64,000 nucleotides of DNA from Ferrimonas balearica (GTDB lineage: Bacteria > Pseudomonadota > Gammaproteobacteria > Enterobacterales > Shewanellaceae). A program made the translations under genes and the position numbers. Shown here piece after piece: positions 55,065-64,000 of this stretch; positions within the stretch are counted from its first letter, which is position 1; each line of letters opens with the position of its first letter. The stretch is from contig NZ_JAHVHW010000004.1 of the NCBI RefSeq assembly GCF_019802055.1, forward strand, positions 62,001 through 126,000, in the 5' to 3' direction. The notes beneath the pieces are model-generated. The model was given only the letters and a program-made list of their open reading frames with translations, was not told where the DNA came from and made no database searches.

Positions 55065-55607
55065 TCAGTTCAATTCCGGCTCAATCGCTTTGCGGAACCA
55101 CTCTTCCATCATTCGTCCCATATAGGGGAACGGGTCGTTGCCGATGGGCTCGATGCCAAACAAGAAGCTCATATCGCTGAGCTTTTCCGTGCCCTGTTTG
55201 ACGACCTGGCCATCCCGCTTCAGTTCGTAGGTAAACGCCATCTTGGGCGGGTAAAGGTCTGACACCACGCGGATGTCGTCTGCGCCCGTGTCGAAGGAGG
55301 GTTTGACGTCGCCGGGCAGGTCCACATTGGTGACTTCCAGCTCCAGTTGGTAGGCATCGCCGAGCTTAGGATTGGCCACCTTCCCCAACTCTTCAGTCAG
55401 TTCGCTGAACAGGTATTTCTCAAAAGTGGATTGGAGCATCGAGGTGGATTCGATGTCGGCATACTTTGCCGGATCTTTCCAAAGAATGGTCACCTGCCCA
55501 TCTTTGGTCAGGAAGTTCTGAACCGGTCCTTCGGGCTCTGGCTTCGACGAACAGCCGATAAGAACGGACGCCAGCGCAATACCACACAGCAGAGGTTTAA
55601 TGCTCAT
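55065..55607 (-). CDS. DUF3016 lipoprotein
   Basis: 180 residues from ATG 55607 with AAGGAG upstream. Lipobox LIGC (Cys19). VTILWKDPAKYADIESTSML near the N-terminus and a C-terminal FPYMGRMMEEWF fit DUF3016. Probably a periplasm-facing lipoprotein; function unknown. Confidence 0.8.
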   Translation of the reverse strand: MSIKPLLCGIALASVLIGCSSKPEPEGPVQNFLTKDGQVTILWKDPAKYADIESTSMLQSTFEKYLFSELTEELGKVANPKLGDAYQLELEVTNVDLPGDVKPSFDTGADDIRVVSDLYPPKMAFTYELKRDGQVVKQGTEKLSDMSFLFGIEPIGNDPFPYMGRMMEEWFRKAIEPELN

Positions 55608-56126
55608 AACCACTCCTTAAGCCTTTAAACGCAAAAAGGAGTGTAGACCAATCCCCTAAGCGCCACTTTGCGCCCGGACTAGCCCGGCTCACTGCGCTAA
55701 TCCGGCGCTCGTCAATGCCAGGCCGCCCACCCCGCCACAGGCAGTGCACTGCCGACGATACGCAGAATCAGGAGCAGCCATACCGTGCCCTGAGGCCAAA
55801 TCGGTTCGTTGCAGCGGCAAAGCAAGGCGGACAAGCGCCAGCACCAGAGTTGGCCAGATTCCGAGTTCGTTCGAAAATTCGCCAATATACTGCCCTAACA
55901 CATTTCCAAATCGCTGATGAGTAAACTTTTTCACCCCTGGTGATGAAGTAGCCATTCGGTATCCCATTTGTAAATAATCCGATTGTTTCACTGTCCACAG
56001 CCGTTACAGTGGGTGTGCGCTTCTGACCGAACCCGGTTTGGAACCGCACTCAAAGGGACTTTGGAAGCGCCAGCAGCTGCCCAACAGGCTCTCAATACCA
56101 CGCTACTCAGGATTTGGTTATTTGGT
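55608..56126. other. Long region without a supported gene
   Basis: 519 bases. Two short minus-strand frames (55689-55991, 55768-56049) have neither ribosome site nor recognisable domain. The chemoreceptor promoter should lie at the right end; I found no good sigma-28 match. Confidence 0.55.
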
Positions 56127-58271
56127 ATGGGCTTTAAGCAAACCTCTCTCAAAGCAAAGATTCTCCTCGCTTTTCTCCTCTCCGGTCTGGTGCTTATCAT
56201 CGCTTTCAGCGCCCGGCTTCACTTCGGCCTCAAGGACCTGCGACAGACATTGGTGGATCAAACCCAGTCGGCGTCTGAGCAGGAGGTGCTGGCCCGATTG
56301 AAGAGCGAGTCCCGCACCCTGAGTGACCAGGTCGGGCTGGTGTTTGGTGGGCTGTTGCGACTGCCGCTGACCCTGGATGCGATGCTCTCCGACAATCTGA
56401 CCAGCAAGGGTGAGCGACTGAGCCGGGATCAGGTCACCCGTCTGGTGGAAAGCACACTTCGCCAGAATGAGCAGTTAAGCACCATCTACGCCCAGTTCGA
56501 GGCCAACGGTTTCGATGGTCTGGACGCCAACTACGCCAGTGGCGAATTCGACCATAGCGTTCCGGGTACCGGCAGCCTGGAGATCTACCTCTTCCGCGAG
56601 GACAACGGCGAGGTGGTGCTGGAACAGGTGGAAGATCCTGCAGAAAAATACGACACCACCCTCAACGATTACGGTCAGCGGGAAGCGGAGTGGTATCTCT
56701 GCCCTCGCGACACAGGACGCCCCTGCCTGCTGGAGCCCTACAGCTATGAAGTGGTGACCGGCAGCGGTGAATATGAACTGATGACCAGCCTGGTCACCCC
56801 GGTGATCGCCGATGGGCGCTTCCGTGGTGTGGTGGGCGTCGATGTCAGCCTGCCGGAGTTGCAGAAGACCGTATCCAAATTGAGTGAGTCGCTCTACGGC
56901 GGCCAGAGCCGCATCAGCATCCTGAGTGCTCAGGGACTGCTTGTTGCCTCAACCCATTATGCCGACAAGCTGGCAACCCCGCTGGACAACGCCCGCCCGA
57001 CCTTTGATGGCAAACTCACCCAGTTGTACCAAACCGCCGAGCCACTCTGGCTGCATGAGGGGGTGTACTACCTGGCTTACCCCATCGCCATCACCGGCAT
57101 CGACAGTGGCTGGTCAGTTCTGATTGAGCTGCCTGAGGCGGTGGTTCTGGCCACGGCGGAGTCTTTGGCTGCAAAGATTGATGACAGCGTGTTCGATATC
57201 ACCCTGTCGATGCAGGTCACCGCTCTGGCGTTGATTCTGCTGCTCTCCATCAGCGTGGTGCTGCTGGTTCGCTCTGTGGTTCGTCCCATCAAGCAACTGC
57301 AGGGCAACATCGACGACCTGGCCAGCAGCGAGGGGGATCTCACCCACGAAATCCGACTCGACACCCACGCGGAACTGATCGCCCTGGGCCAGGGTATGAC
57401 CCGCTTTATCGCCAAGTTGCGTACGCTGGTGATTGAGGCCAAGGGAATAGGAGAAGCGGCCCGGGAAAACGCGGTGAAGAGCAGCGAACTGAACAACCAG
57501 GCCCGCCAGGCAACGGATAAGCAGCAACATGAGGTTCAAAGTGTTGTTGCCGCCAGTCACCAGATGTCGACAGCCGCGTCCGAGGTGTCCCAACGGGCAG
57601 CGGCCGTGGCGGATCATATCCAGTCTGCCAATAGCGAGGTCGCCACCTCTCAGCGTTACCTCTCCGACTCCCTCGGTATGGTGGAGAGTCTGGCGGCTGA
57701 TATGAATCAGGCCAGCGCGTCGATATCGGAAGTGGTGGAACACACCGGCCACATCAACCGGATCCTGGATGTGATCCGCGCCATTGCGGAACAAACCAAC
57801 CTGCTGGCCCTGAATGCCGCCATTGAAGCGGCCCGCGCGGGTGAGCAGGGGCGCGGCTTTGCGGTAGTGGCAGATGAGGTGCGCTCTCTGGCCTCCAAGA
57901 CTCAGGCCAGCACCGAGGAGATCCACACCATGATTGAGGGGCTGACCTCCGTTGTTGATCAAGCGGTCAGCGTGATTCAGAGCGGCAGCGGCAAAGCGGA
58001 AAGCGCCCGCACCCATACCCAGAGCAGCCATCAATCCCTGACGGCGGTCTCTGATGGGTTCCAGTCCATCGCCGATCACATCGCTCAGGTGGCCACCGCC
58101 GCCGAGGAGCAAAGCGTGGTGACCGACGAGATCAGCGAAAACCTGACCGCCATTGGCGATGCCGCCCGGGCCCTGGCGGAACTGACCGCCCAGAACCACC
58201 ACTTCAGTGATGAACTGCAAACCCAGATGGATCAGCTCAGCCAGCAATTGAGCACCCTGAAAACCGGCTGA
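56127..58271 (+). CDS. Methyl-accepting chemotaxis protein, dCache type
   Basis: 714 residues from ATG 56127; the frame is open to 55983 but the extra part is not protein-like and lacks a ribosome site. Helix 1 at about 10-30, a dCache periplasmic domain (about 40-350, [19 protein letters not shown]), helix 2 at about 362-385, HAMP, then the signalling domain with the hairpin tip [37 protein letters not shown]-type core (near 550-585). It senses a small ligand, often an amino acid or amine, unknown here. Confidence 0.92.
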   Translation: MGFKQTSLKAKILLAFLLSGLVLIIAFSARLHFGLKDLRQTLVDQTQSASEQEVLARLKSESRTLSDQVGLVFGGLLRLPLTLDAMLSDNLTSKGERLSRDQVTRLVESTLRQNEQLSTIYAQFEANGFDGLDANYASGEFDHSVPGTGSLEIYLFREDNGEVVLEQVEDPAEKYDTTLNDYGQREAEWYLCPRDTGRPCLLEPYSYEVVTGSGEYELMTSLVTPVIADGRFRGVVGVDVSLPELQKTVSKLSESLYGGQSRISILSAQGLLVASTHYADKLATPLDNARPTFDGKLTQLYQTAEPLWLHEGVYYLAYPIAITGIDSGWSVLIELPEAVVLATAESLAAKIDDSVFDITLSMQVTALALILLLSISVVLLVRSVVRPIKQLQGNIDDLASSEGDLTHEIRLDTHAELIALGQGMTRFIAKLRTLVIEAKGIGEAARENAVKSSELNNQARQATDKQQHEVQSVVAASHQMSTAASEVSQRAAAVADHIQSANSEVATSQRYLSDSLGMVESLAADMNQASASISEVVEHTGHINRILDVIRAIAEQTNLLALNAAIEAARAGEQGRGFAVVADEVRSLASKTQASTEEIHTMIEGLTSVVDQAVSVIQSGSGKAESARTHTQSSHQSLTAVSDGFQSIADHIAQVATAAEEQSVVTDEISENLTAIGDAARALAELTAQNHHFSDELQTQMDQLSQQLSTLKTG

Positions 58272-58293
58272 CCGGCCCCGACGTCAGCCTGAG

Positions 58294-58325
58294 CCCCACT
58301 CGCGCTGCCTTGGGCGAGTGGGGTC
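58294..58325 (+). terminator. Chemoreceptor gene terminator
   Basis: CCCCACTCGC and GCGAGTGGGG around a ten-base loop, with a short T-rich tail (TCATTT). Confidence 0.65.
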
Positions 58326-58480
58326 ATTTAAGTGACCGGTTCCTGCCAGAACGCCTCTAGCTGGGTGTTGTTAACAGAAAATACACGCACGTTCGCCACT
58401 GGTCGGCGCTGTTTCACCTTGAGGGGGATCAGGGGCCGTGCTATCAATACGCCACTTTTTTCTGGCCTGTTGTATCGCAA

Positions 58481-59041
58481 ATGAAAAACCTGATCGCCCT
58501 GCTGGCGCTGACCCTGTCGGTGCTGACTCCCGCCCACGCCGCCTCCGTTGCCGGTGTTGACCTCGACGCCAAGATCACCGTTCAGGGTGAAGCTCTGGAC
58601 TATTACGGCGCCGGGATCCGCTCCAAGTACTTTATGAAGCTCTATGTCGGCTCTCTGTACGCCCAGCAGGCCGGGCTGGACGCCGAAGGCATCCTGAACA
58701 GCGACGAACTGACCGCTGTGCGCCTGAACATCCTCTCCGGCATGATCACCTCCGAGCGGATGATCGACACCATCGAAGAGGGCTTCGAGACCTCCACCAA
58801 TGGCAATGTGGCCCCGCTGCGTGACCGTCTGGACAAGTTTATGGCGGTGTTCGACTCTCCGGTGGAAGTGGGCGACCAGTTCACCATGGTCTCCATCCCC
58901 GGTGTTGGCCTGGAAGCTTACAAGAATGGTCAACTGCTGACTTTGGTGGAAGGCGACGATTTCCGTCAGGCGCTGTTTGCCATCTGGCTGGGTAACAAGC
59001 CCGCCGATAAGAAGCTGAAAACGGCGATGCTGGGTGAGTAA
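58481..59041 (+). CDS. Chalcone-isomerase-like periplasmic protein
   Basis: 186 residues. Signal peptide ends AHA (about residue 20). YYGAGIRSKYFMKLYVGSLY and later ALFAIWLGNKPADKKLKTAM are the family signature. Bacterial members lack a known flavonoid role; some bind fatty acids. Own terminator downstream. Confidence 0.88.
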   Translation: MKNLIALLALTLSVLTPAHAASVAGVDLDAKITVQGEALDYYGAGIRSKYFMKLYVGSLYAQQAGLDAEGILNSDELTAVRLNILSGMITSERMIDTIEEGFETSTNGNVAPLRDRLDKFMAVFDSPVEVGDQFTMVSIPGVGLEAYKNGQLLTLVEGDDFRQALFAIWLGNKPADKKLKTAMLGE

Positions 59042-59063
59042 CGCCCCCTGTCCCGGTTAAACC

Positions 59064-59088
59064 AACGGCGCCTGATGGCGCCGTTTTT
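59064..59088 (+). terminator. Terminator of chalcone-isomerase-like gene
   Basis: AACGGCGCC, loop TGAT, GGCGCCGTT, then TTT. Confidence 0.88.
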
Positions 59089-59109
59089 GTTTGCCGATGA
59101 GCCCTGTAA

Positions 59110-59127
59110 CGTGGGCTTCAGCCCACG
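59110..59127. repeat. Single REP-like palindrome
   Basis: CGTGGGCTtcAGCCCACG, the same core as at 46942-47164, between convergent genes. Confidence 0.75.
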
Positions 59128-59160
59128 GACACATCCATAAACGCTCCCGCAAGCGTCACA

Positions 59161-60039
59161 TCAAAACTTCCAGCCAAAGTTGATGCCGAATCCCACGCGC
59201 CCATCGATGTCCTGCTTCTGGTTGGCAAAGCCGTCCGGCTCCCACTTCATTTCGCCTTCGGTGCGGTAGCCAATGGCAGCGGTCAGAGTCCAGTCGTTGG
59301 AGGGAAAATAGGAGAGGCGGCCAAAAAACAGAGGCTCCTCAAACTCCACAGCGCCCCGCTCAGCGGTAAACCGATCACTCCGGTAAGCTCCTCCCAGCCC
59401 CAGTTCAAAGTGGGGGTTCCAGCGGTAGCTGAGTTCCAGCCCCGCCCGGCCAGCAAAACCCGGATCAAAGGGGTTGTCCAGCTTGAGCTTATCGGTGATC
59501 TGCCACTTCACCAGCAGAATCGGGAAGCTCTTGGTCTCCTTCACATCATTCAGGTAGGAGAGCCCAAGCCCCAACTGCAGGTCCTGATTGACCTGATACA
59601 TCCCTCCCGCCAGCACGCCATAGCTGAAGCCATCGGACAGGCTGGCGTTCTCCGCCGCCGCCCACTGGAAGCGGGGTGACAGGATGATCCGCCACTGCGG
59701 ATTGAGGAAGTGGATGGCGTTAAAGCCCAGCCCGATGCGGTCACGATGGTCAAAACGCGCCAGCGAGCCGCCAAACAGCGCATTGGCATCAAAGTCGGTG
59801 TAACGCCGATTGAGGCTGACACTGGAGGCCACCATCCACTTGGGGCCCAGACGGGTGCCGTACTTGATTTCAGCCCCATAGGCGGCGTCCCCCATCGCCC
59901 CGTCGCGGGCCAGATCGGTGTCCGCCATCTGAATGCCGTAGAGATTCAGCTCCCAGGGCGAGCGCTCCATCTGAGGACGAGCCAGGGTGGGTGCACTGGC
60001 AACAGCCAGCAGAGTGAGGGAAAGCAGAGGAAACTTCAT
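59161..60039 (-). CDS. Outer-membrane protein, probably DUF6268-like
   Basis: 292 residues. Signal peptide ends about TLA (residue 19). Alternating strands throughout and a C-terminal Phe (GINFGWKF) indicate a beta-barrel. Family placement is tentative. It lies downstream of the TetR gene on the same strand, 56 bases away, so it may be cotranscribed. Confidence 0.7.
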   Translation of the reverse strand: MKFPLLSLTLLAVASAPTLARPQMERSPWELNLYGIQMADTDLARDGAMGDAAYGAEIKYGTRLGPKWMVASSVSLNRRYTDFDANALFGGSLARFDHRDRIGLGFNAIHFLNPQWRIILSPRFQWAAAENASLSDGFSYGVLAGGMYQVNQDLQLGLGLSYLNDVKETKSFPILLVKWQITDKLKLDNPFDPGFAGRAGLELSYRWNPHFELGLGGAYRSDRFTAERGAVEFEEPLFFGRLSYFPSNDWTLTAAIGYRTEGEMKWEPDGFANQKQDIDGRVGFGINFGWKF

Positions 60040-60095
60040 GCATTCTTCCTTGAATATCTGATGCTTCGATTAAACGAGCCTAACGCCTTCCGGGA

Positions 60096-60710
60096 TCACT
60101 CCCGGAACCCATAACCCCGCAGAAAGAGATCCACGGTTTGTGCAATGCGATGACGGCATTCGGCCTCCGTCTCGTCGACAGGCAACCCCAGCGCCCGGCG
60201 CATATTGCCAGCCCCCCGTCCCATCAGCAGCAGCTGTTCCGCCGCCAGCATTGGGTCATCCATCTGCAAAATGCCCTTGGCCGCCAGCGTCGCCAGATAG
60301 TCACCGACCGCGCCGATCACTTTGGCGGGCCCCGCCTCGTAATAGCGCTGGGACAGGTCCGAGTGGGTTTCCGCCTGACTGACACACAAACGATAGACGT
60401 AGATCGCTTCGTCGCTGTTGATCATCTCGGCAAAGCGGAGCATGAACTCCAGCAGAACCTGTCGCGGATTATCGCCGCTCAGGCCAGTGGGCAGCAGGTC
60501 ATTGGTGGCGCACTTCTGCTCGACGCAATGGGTAAAGAGCTCATCCTTACTGCCAAAGTGCGCGTACACCGTTTGCTTGGACACCCCGGCATGCTGAGCA
60601 ATCTCATCCATGCTGGTGGTGATGAAGCCCTGATGGACAAACAACTGTCCCGCCGCTTCCATGATCTGCTGGCGCTTTCTCTCACTGCGGGTGCTGAGGG
60701 TTTGAGGCAT
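60096..60710 (-). CDS. TetR/AcrR-family repressor
   Basis: 204 residues. N-terminal HTH (about 12-55): RQQIMEAAGQLFVHQGFITT and IAQHAGVSKQTVYAHFGSKD. The C-terminal domain is AcrR-like (LGLPVDETEAE region near 175). Divergent from the RND efflux genes, so it most likely represses them and itself. Confidence 0.93.
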   Translation of the reverse strand: MPQTLSTRSERKRQQIMEAAGQLFVHQGFITTSMDEIAQHAGVSKQTVYAHFGSKDELFTHCVEQKCATNDLLPTGLSGDNPRQVLLEFMLRFAEMINSDEAIYVYRLCVSQAETHSDLSQRYYEAGPAKVIGAVGDYLATLAAKGILQMDDPMLAAEQLLLMGRGAGNMRRALGLPVDETEAECRHRIAQTVDLFLRGYGFRE

Positions 60711-60745
60711 TGTTCACCACGTTAATTAACCGTTCGCTCACATTC

Positions 60746-60784
60746 AAACTAGACAGTCCAGTTCAGCAAAACTAGACTGGACTG
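60746..60784. promoter_or_regulatory. Probable TetR operator in the efflux promoter
   Basis: CAGTCCAGT (60754-60762) and ACTGGACTG (60776-60784) form a perfect inverted repeat with 13 bases between. AACTAGAC also occurs twice in direct orientation (60747-60754, 60770-60777). It sits between the divergent TetR and RND genes. Confidence 0.7.
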
Positions 60785-60816
60785 TGCAGTTCAATTATGG
60801 ACCGATTGTTATCGTT

Positions 60817-61890
60817 ATGGCCAGATATCTTACCGCTTTGATGGTGCTGCTGTTAGCCGGCTGCCAGCCCGCCGAAACCGCCCTCACCATCGAGAAAGCC
60901 CCCTACCCCGTGGTCACTCAGCCCCTGGTGACTCAGGATGAGTACCCCATCACCCACCGATTTGTCGGACGCCTGTACTCCTCCACCACCAGTCAGGTGG
61001 GGTTCGAGTTGGCGGGCGTGGTGGAGAGCATAGTCGTGGACACCGGCAAGCGGGTGACACAGGGCCAGGTGCTGGCCACCCTGGATGATGCCCTGCTGCA
61101 AAGCGAAGCGGCTCAACTGAGCGCCAATCTGGACCAGATTGAGGCCCAGCAATCTCTGGTGGACGCTACGCTGAAGCGACAGCGCACTCTGGAATCCCAG
61201 GGCTATCAGTCTCAACAGCAGATTGACGAGTTGCTGAGTCAGAAGAATGAGCTGGCCGCACTGGCACAACAGCTCAGCGCCAGCCTGAATGCCAACACCA
61301 TCCGTCGTCAGAAAAGTCGGCTTATCGCCCCCTTTGATGGCGTCGTTTCACACCGCCAACTGGCGCCGGGTCAGGTAGTTTCACCGGGACAACCGGTTCT
61401 GACCCTGGTGCCGGAAGCGCAGGGAGAAGCCCGCATCGGTGTGCCTGTGCGTTTGCTCTCCCGCCTTAACGCGCAAGACGGCTACACGGTGCTGGTTCAA
61501 GGCCAGCCTCAACCTGCCACCCTGGTGGGCCGCAGCGCCGAGGTAAACCCGGTAACCCGCACCGTGGAACTGCGCTTTGCATTGCCGCCACTGGACAATC
61601 TGGTGAATGGGGATCTGGTCTACCTCTCGGTGGAGGAGCGCATTCCCCATACCGCTGCCCGGGTGCCGGTTTCCGCCCTGACCAGTGGGTTGCGGGGACG
61701 CTGGAACCTGATGATTGCCACCCCCTCTGGCGATAGCTATGTGTTGCAGCGCCGCGATGTCACCATCCTGCACAGCGATGACCAGTACGCTTTCGTCAGC
61801 GGAGCGATAGAGAACGATGAGCAAGTGGTGATCACCGGCCTGCAATCTCTGGTTGCCGGGCAGCGGGTGACGCCGAGCGTCGAGGAGTAA
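60817..61890 (+). CDS. RND efflux periplasmic adaptor, lipoprotein
   Basis: 357 residues from ATG 60817; a GTG at 60784 is an alternative. Signal with lipobox LAGC (Cys16). The membrane-fusion pattern is complete: GFELAGVVESIVVDTGKRVT, a coiled-coil hairpin (about 90-175), LIAPFDGVVSHRQLAPGQVV, then beta-barrel. It links the permease to an outer-membrane channel; no channel gene is present in the window. Confidence 0.92.
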   Translation: MARYLTALMVLLLAGCQPAETALTIEKAPYPVVTQPLVTQDEYPITHRFVGRLYSSTTSQVGFELAGVVESIVVDTGKRVTQGQVLATLDDALLQSEAAQLSANLDQIEAQQSLVDATLKRQRTLESQGYQSQQQIDELLSQKNELAALAQQLSASLNANTIRRQKSRLIAPFDGVVSHRQLAPGQVVSPGQPVLTLVPEAQGEARIGVPVRLLSRLNAQDGYTVLVQGQPQPATLVGRSAEVNPVTRTVELRFALPPLDNLVNGDLVYLSVEERIPHTAARVPVSALTSGLRGRWNLMIATPSGDSYVLQRRDVTILHSDDQYAFVSGAIENDEQVVITGLQSLVAGQRVTPSVEE

Positions 61891-61893
61891 ACC

Positions 61894-64000
61894 ATGGTTA
61901 ACGCTCTGGTACGCAATCCGCGCCTGATGCTGCTGATGATTGCGCTGATCCTGGTGGTCGGGCTTGGCGCTCTGAACCAGCTGGCCCGGACGGAAGACCC
62001 CCATATCACCAACCGCTTTGCCGCCGTGATCACCGCCTACCCCGGCGCTTCGGCAGAGCGGGTGGAACTGCTGGTAACCGAAGTGCTGGAGTCCCGCCTG
62101 CGCCAGTTGGATGAGCTTTCTCTGATCACCTCCAACTCCCGCCCGGGGATATCCGCCATCACCCTGGAGCTGAAGGACAACGTCTTTGAAACCGATCCGG
62201 TCTGGTCCCGGGCGCGGGATCTGCTGGCCGACGCGGTGGTGGATCTGCCCGCCGGTGCGGCACGCCCAAATCTGGATGACCAACTGGGCTACGCCTTTAC
62301 CCGCATCTTTTCCCTGCGCTGGCAGGGCCCCGGCGAACCGGACCTGACGGTACTTGGCCGCTATGGAGAAGCACTGGCCAGCCGACTTCGGGTGCTCGCA
62401 GGCACCGACTTCGTTAAGGTGCAGGGCCGCCCTCAGGAGGAGATCCTGGTGCGGGTGGACGACAACCAGATGCAGGCGCTTGGGCTGACCACCGATGCCC
62501 TGGCTAGCCTTATCGCCAGCGCGGACGCCAAAGGTTCTGCCGGGACACTGGAAAGTGCCACGGTGCGGGCCCAGGTAGAGGTGGCGGGGGAGCTCGATTC
62601 CCTTAACCGCATCCGTCAGATCCCGCTGCGCCTCGGCCAGGATTTGGCGGGGATCCGGGTTGGCGACATCGCCATGGTGGAGCGCAGCCAGCTGGAGCCG
62701 GGGGATGACCGTGCCATTGTGCAGGGCGACCCAGCGGTGCTGGTGGCGGTACGGATGCTGCCGGATGTCCGGGTGGACCGCTGGGACGATCAGGTGGAGG
62801 CGCAACTGGCCGCCCTGCAAAGCCAATTGCCCAGCAACGTCCACCTTGAAACCCTGTTCTCCCAGCGGGATTACACCGAAACCCGATTGTCGGAGCTGTT
62901 GACCAATCTGGGCCAGGGTTTCGCCATCATTCTGGTGGTATTGCTGGTCACTCTCGGGCTGCGCTCCGCCCTGCTGGTGGCCACCGCCCTGCCCCTGACC
63001 GCCCTGATCACCCTCGCCTGCATGCAGTTCTACGGCCTGCCGATTCATCAGATGTCGGTCACCGGACTGGTGGTGGCGCTGGGGATCATGGTGGACAACG
63101 CCATTGTGATTGTGGATGCCATTGCCCAGCGCCGGGGCCAGGGGATGGGACCGGTGGAAGCGGTGCGCCAGACCTTGCGACACTTCTGGCTGCCGCTTCT
63201 GGCCTCCACCCTGACCACCGTGCTTGCCTTTGCCCCCATCTGGCTGATGCCGGGTCCGGCTGGCGAGTTTGTCGGCGGCATCGCCCTGTCGGTGAGTTTT
63301 GCCCTGCTGACCTCCTACGTTCTGTCCCACACCCTGATTGCCGGGTTGGGCGGCCGCTTTATTCCGCCCCGCTCCGATGGCGCCTGGTGGCAGCAGGGGC
63401 TGACCATCGCGCCACTGGCCCGGGGTCTGGAGCGCTCGCTGGCTCTAGCCCTGAAGCGTCCAATTCTCGCTATGCTGGCGATGACGCTGCTGCCGCTGGC
63501 CGGTTTTTTTGCTGCGGGACAGATGACCGAGCAGTTCTTCCCGCCGTCGGATCGGGACATGTTCCAGATAGAGGTTCGGCTTGGTGAAGCCGCCAGCCTG
63601 CCAGCCACTCAGGCCCGTGTGGCAGAGCTGGACGCCTATCTGCGCCAGCAGCCGGGCATCACCCAGACGGTCTGGAGCATCGGGCGCAACGCCCCCTCCT
63701 TCTACTACAACCTGCTGCAGCGTGAGCAGGGCGTACCTCGCTATGCCCAGGGGATGATCAGCACCGATGGGTTTGAGCGGGCCAATGCCCTGATTGAGTC
63801 GCTGCAGCGGGAGCTGGGTCCCCGCTTCCCGGATATGCAGATTCTGGTGCGAAAACTGGAGCAGGGCCCGCCCTTTAATGCGCCGGTGGAGTTCCGCCTC
63901 TACGGCCCGGATCTGGCCGAGTTGGATCGCATCGGCGAACAGCTGCGGGCGGTTTTGCAGCAGCAACCGGAAGTCACCCACACCCGCGCCGCGCTGGGAA
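61894..64000 (+). CDS. RND efflux permease (3' end beyond the window)
   Basis: ATG 61894, three bases after the adaptor stop; open for 702 codons to the window end. N-terminal helix and porter domain, then helices with LVVALGIMVDNAIVIVDAIA, the RND helix-4 proton-relay region. Most like the hydrophobic and amphiphilic efflux (HAE-3/NodT-partner) type rather than AcrB. Full-length members have about 1020 residues, so roughly one third is missing. Confidence 0.93.
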   Translation, partial: MVNALVRNPRLMLLMIALILVVGLGALNQLARTEDPHITNRFAAVITAYPGASAERVELLVTEVLESRLRQLDELSLITSNSRPGISAITLELKDNVFETDPVWSRARDLLADAVVDLPAGAARPNLDDQLGYAFTRIFSLRWQGPGEPDLTVLGRYGEALASRLRVLAGTDFVKVQGRPQEEILVRVDDNQMQALGLTTDALASLIASADAKGSAGTLESATVRAQVEVAGELDSLNRIRQIPLRLGQDLAGIRVGDIAMVERSQLEPGDDRAIVQGDPAVLVAVRMLPDVRVDRWDDQVEAQLAALQSQLPSNVHLETLFSQRDYTETRLSELLTNLGQGFAIILVVLLVTLGLRSALLVATALPLTALITLACMQFYGLPIHQMSVTGLVVALGIMVDNAIVIVDAIAQRRGQGMGPVEAVRQTLRHFWLPLLASTLTTVLAFAPIWLMPGPAGEFVGGIALSVSFALLTSYVLSHTLIAGLGGRFIPPRSDGAWWQQGLTIAPLARGLERSLALALKRPILAMLAMTLLPLAGFFAAGQMTEQFFPPSDRDMFQIEVRLGEAASLPATQARVAELDAYLRQQPGITQTVWSIGRNAPSFYYNLLQREQGVPRYAQGMISTDGFERANALIESLQRELGPRFPDMQILVRKLEQGPPFNAPVEFRLYGPDLAELDRIGEQLRAVLQQQPEVTHTRAALG

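Noticed and set aside
55689-56049. Two overlapping minus-strand ORFs of 93-100 residues
   Set aside because: No ribosome sites, no domain, no coding-like composition; could be decayed sequence but not supported.
61381-63330. 649-residue minus-strand ORF
   Set aside because: Shadow of the RND adaptor and permease genes.

Overview
The window is a ~60 % G+C gammaproteobacterial chromosome segment. The gene order (fadJ-fadI beside a moxR/bat operon, a sigma/anti-sigma pair, putP and fadL, then a polar-type flagellar cluster with cheV, cheR, flgO, flgP and flgT) is typical of Shewanella/Ferrimonas-type marine Alteromonadales. The high G+C favours a Ferrimonas-like organism. This assignment is an inference from gene content, not a database match.

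Layout. 1-6.2 kb: the 3' part of a membrane sensor with GGDEF and EAL domains, then a secreted protein made of 30 perfect-length 13-residue repeats, a 37-codon ORF and a terminator. The repeat gene has a near-consensus sigma-54 promoter. 6.3-9.8 kb: the anaerobic-type beta-oxidation complex fadI-fadJ with a FadR-like operator. 9.9-18.4 kb: a small membrane protein and the overlapping moxR-DUF58-DUF4381-batA-batBC-batD operon, running into an ECF-like sigma factor and its DUF3379 partner. 18.4-22 kb: elaA, putP, fadL. 22-27.5 kb: an MMPL/RND exporter, a LolA-like protein, an outer-membrane barrel, a DUF2892 protein and a periplasmic rhodanese, apparently one operon. 27.5-32.7 kb: a patatin-like protein and SulP and SLC13 transporters, separated by REP-like palindromes.

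32.7-49.6 kb: flagellar rod, hook and hook-associated genes flgB-flgL on the minus strand behind cheV-cheR, with flgA, flgM, flgN and flgT on the plus strand and flgO-flgP on the minus strand. Consensus sigma-54 promoters precede flgB, flgF and flgT, and sigma-28 promoters precede flgM and (weaker) flgO. This is the two-tier flagellar hierarchy of polar flagellates, read directly from the DNA.

49.6-55 kb is an AT-richer accessory segment beginning at a tRNA-Arg(CCU) gene. It holds a gene interrupted in frame by a single TAA, an overlapping NERD-nuclease/zinc-ribbon gene, a zinc-ribbon membrane protein, a small SMP-like protein divergent from an HTH protein, and an AlpA-like HTH gene, ending at the 4.5S RNA gene (ffs). 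A MipA/OmpV barrel follows, and then a 3' tRNA-like fragment resembling the tRNA-Arg. 55-64 kb: a DUF3016 lipoprotein, a dCache chemoreceptor, a chalcone-isomerase-like protein, an outer-membrane protein, and a TetR repressor divergent from an RND efflux pump whose permease runs off the window.

The most unusual items are the sigma-54-driven tandem-repeat exoprotein at 4.3-5.8 kb with its small downstream ORF, and the tRNA-linked accessory cassette with the interrupted gene and the NERD nuclease.
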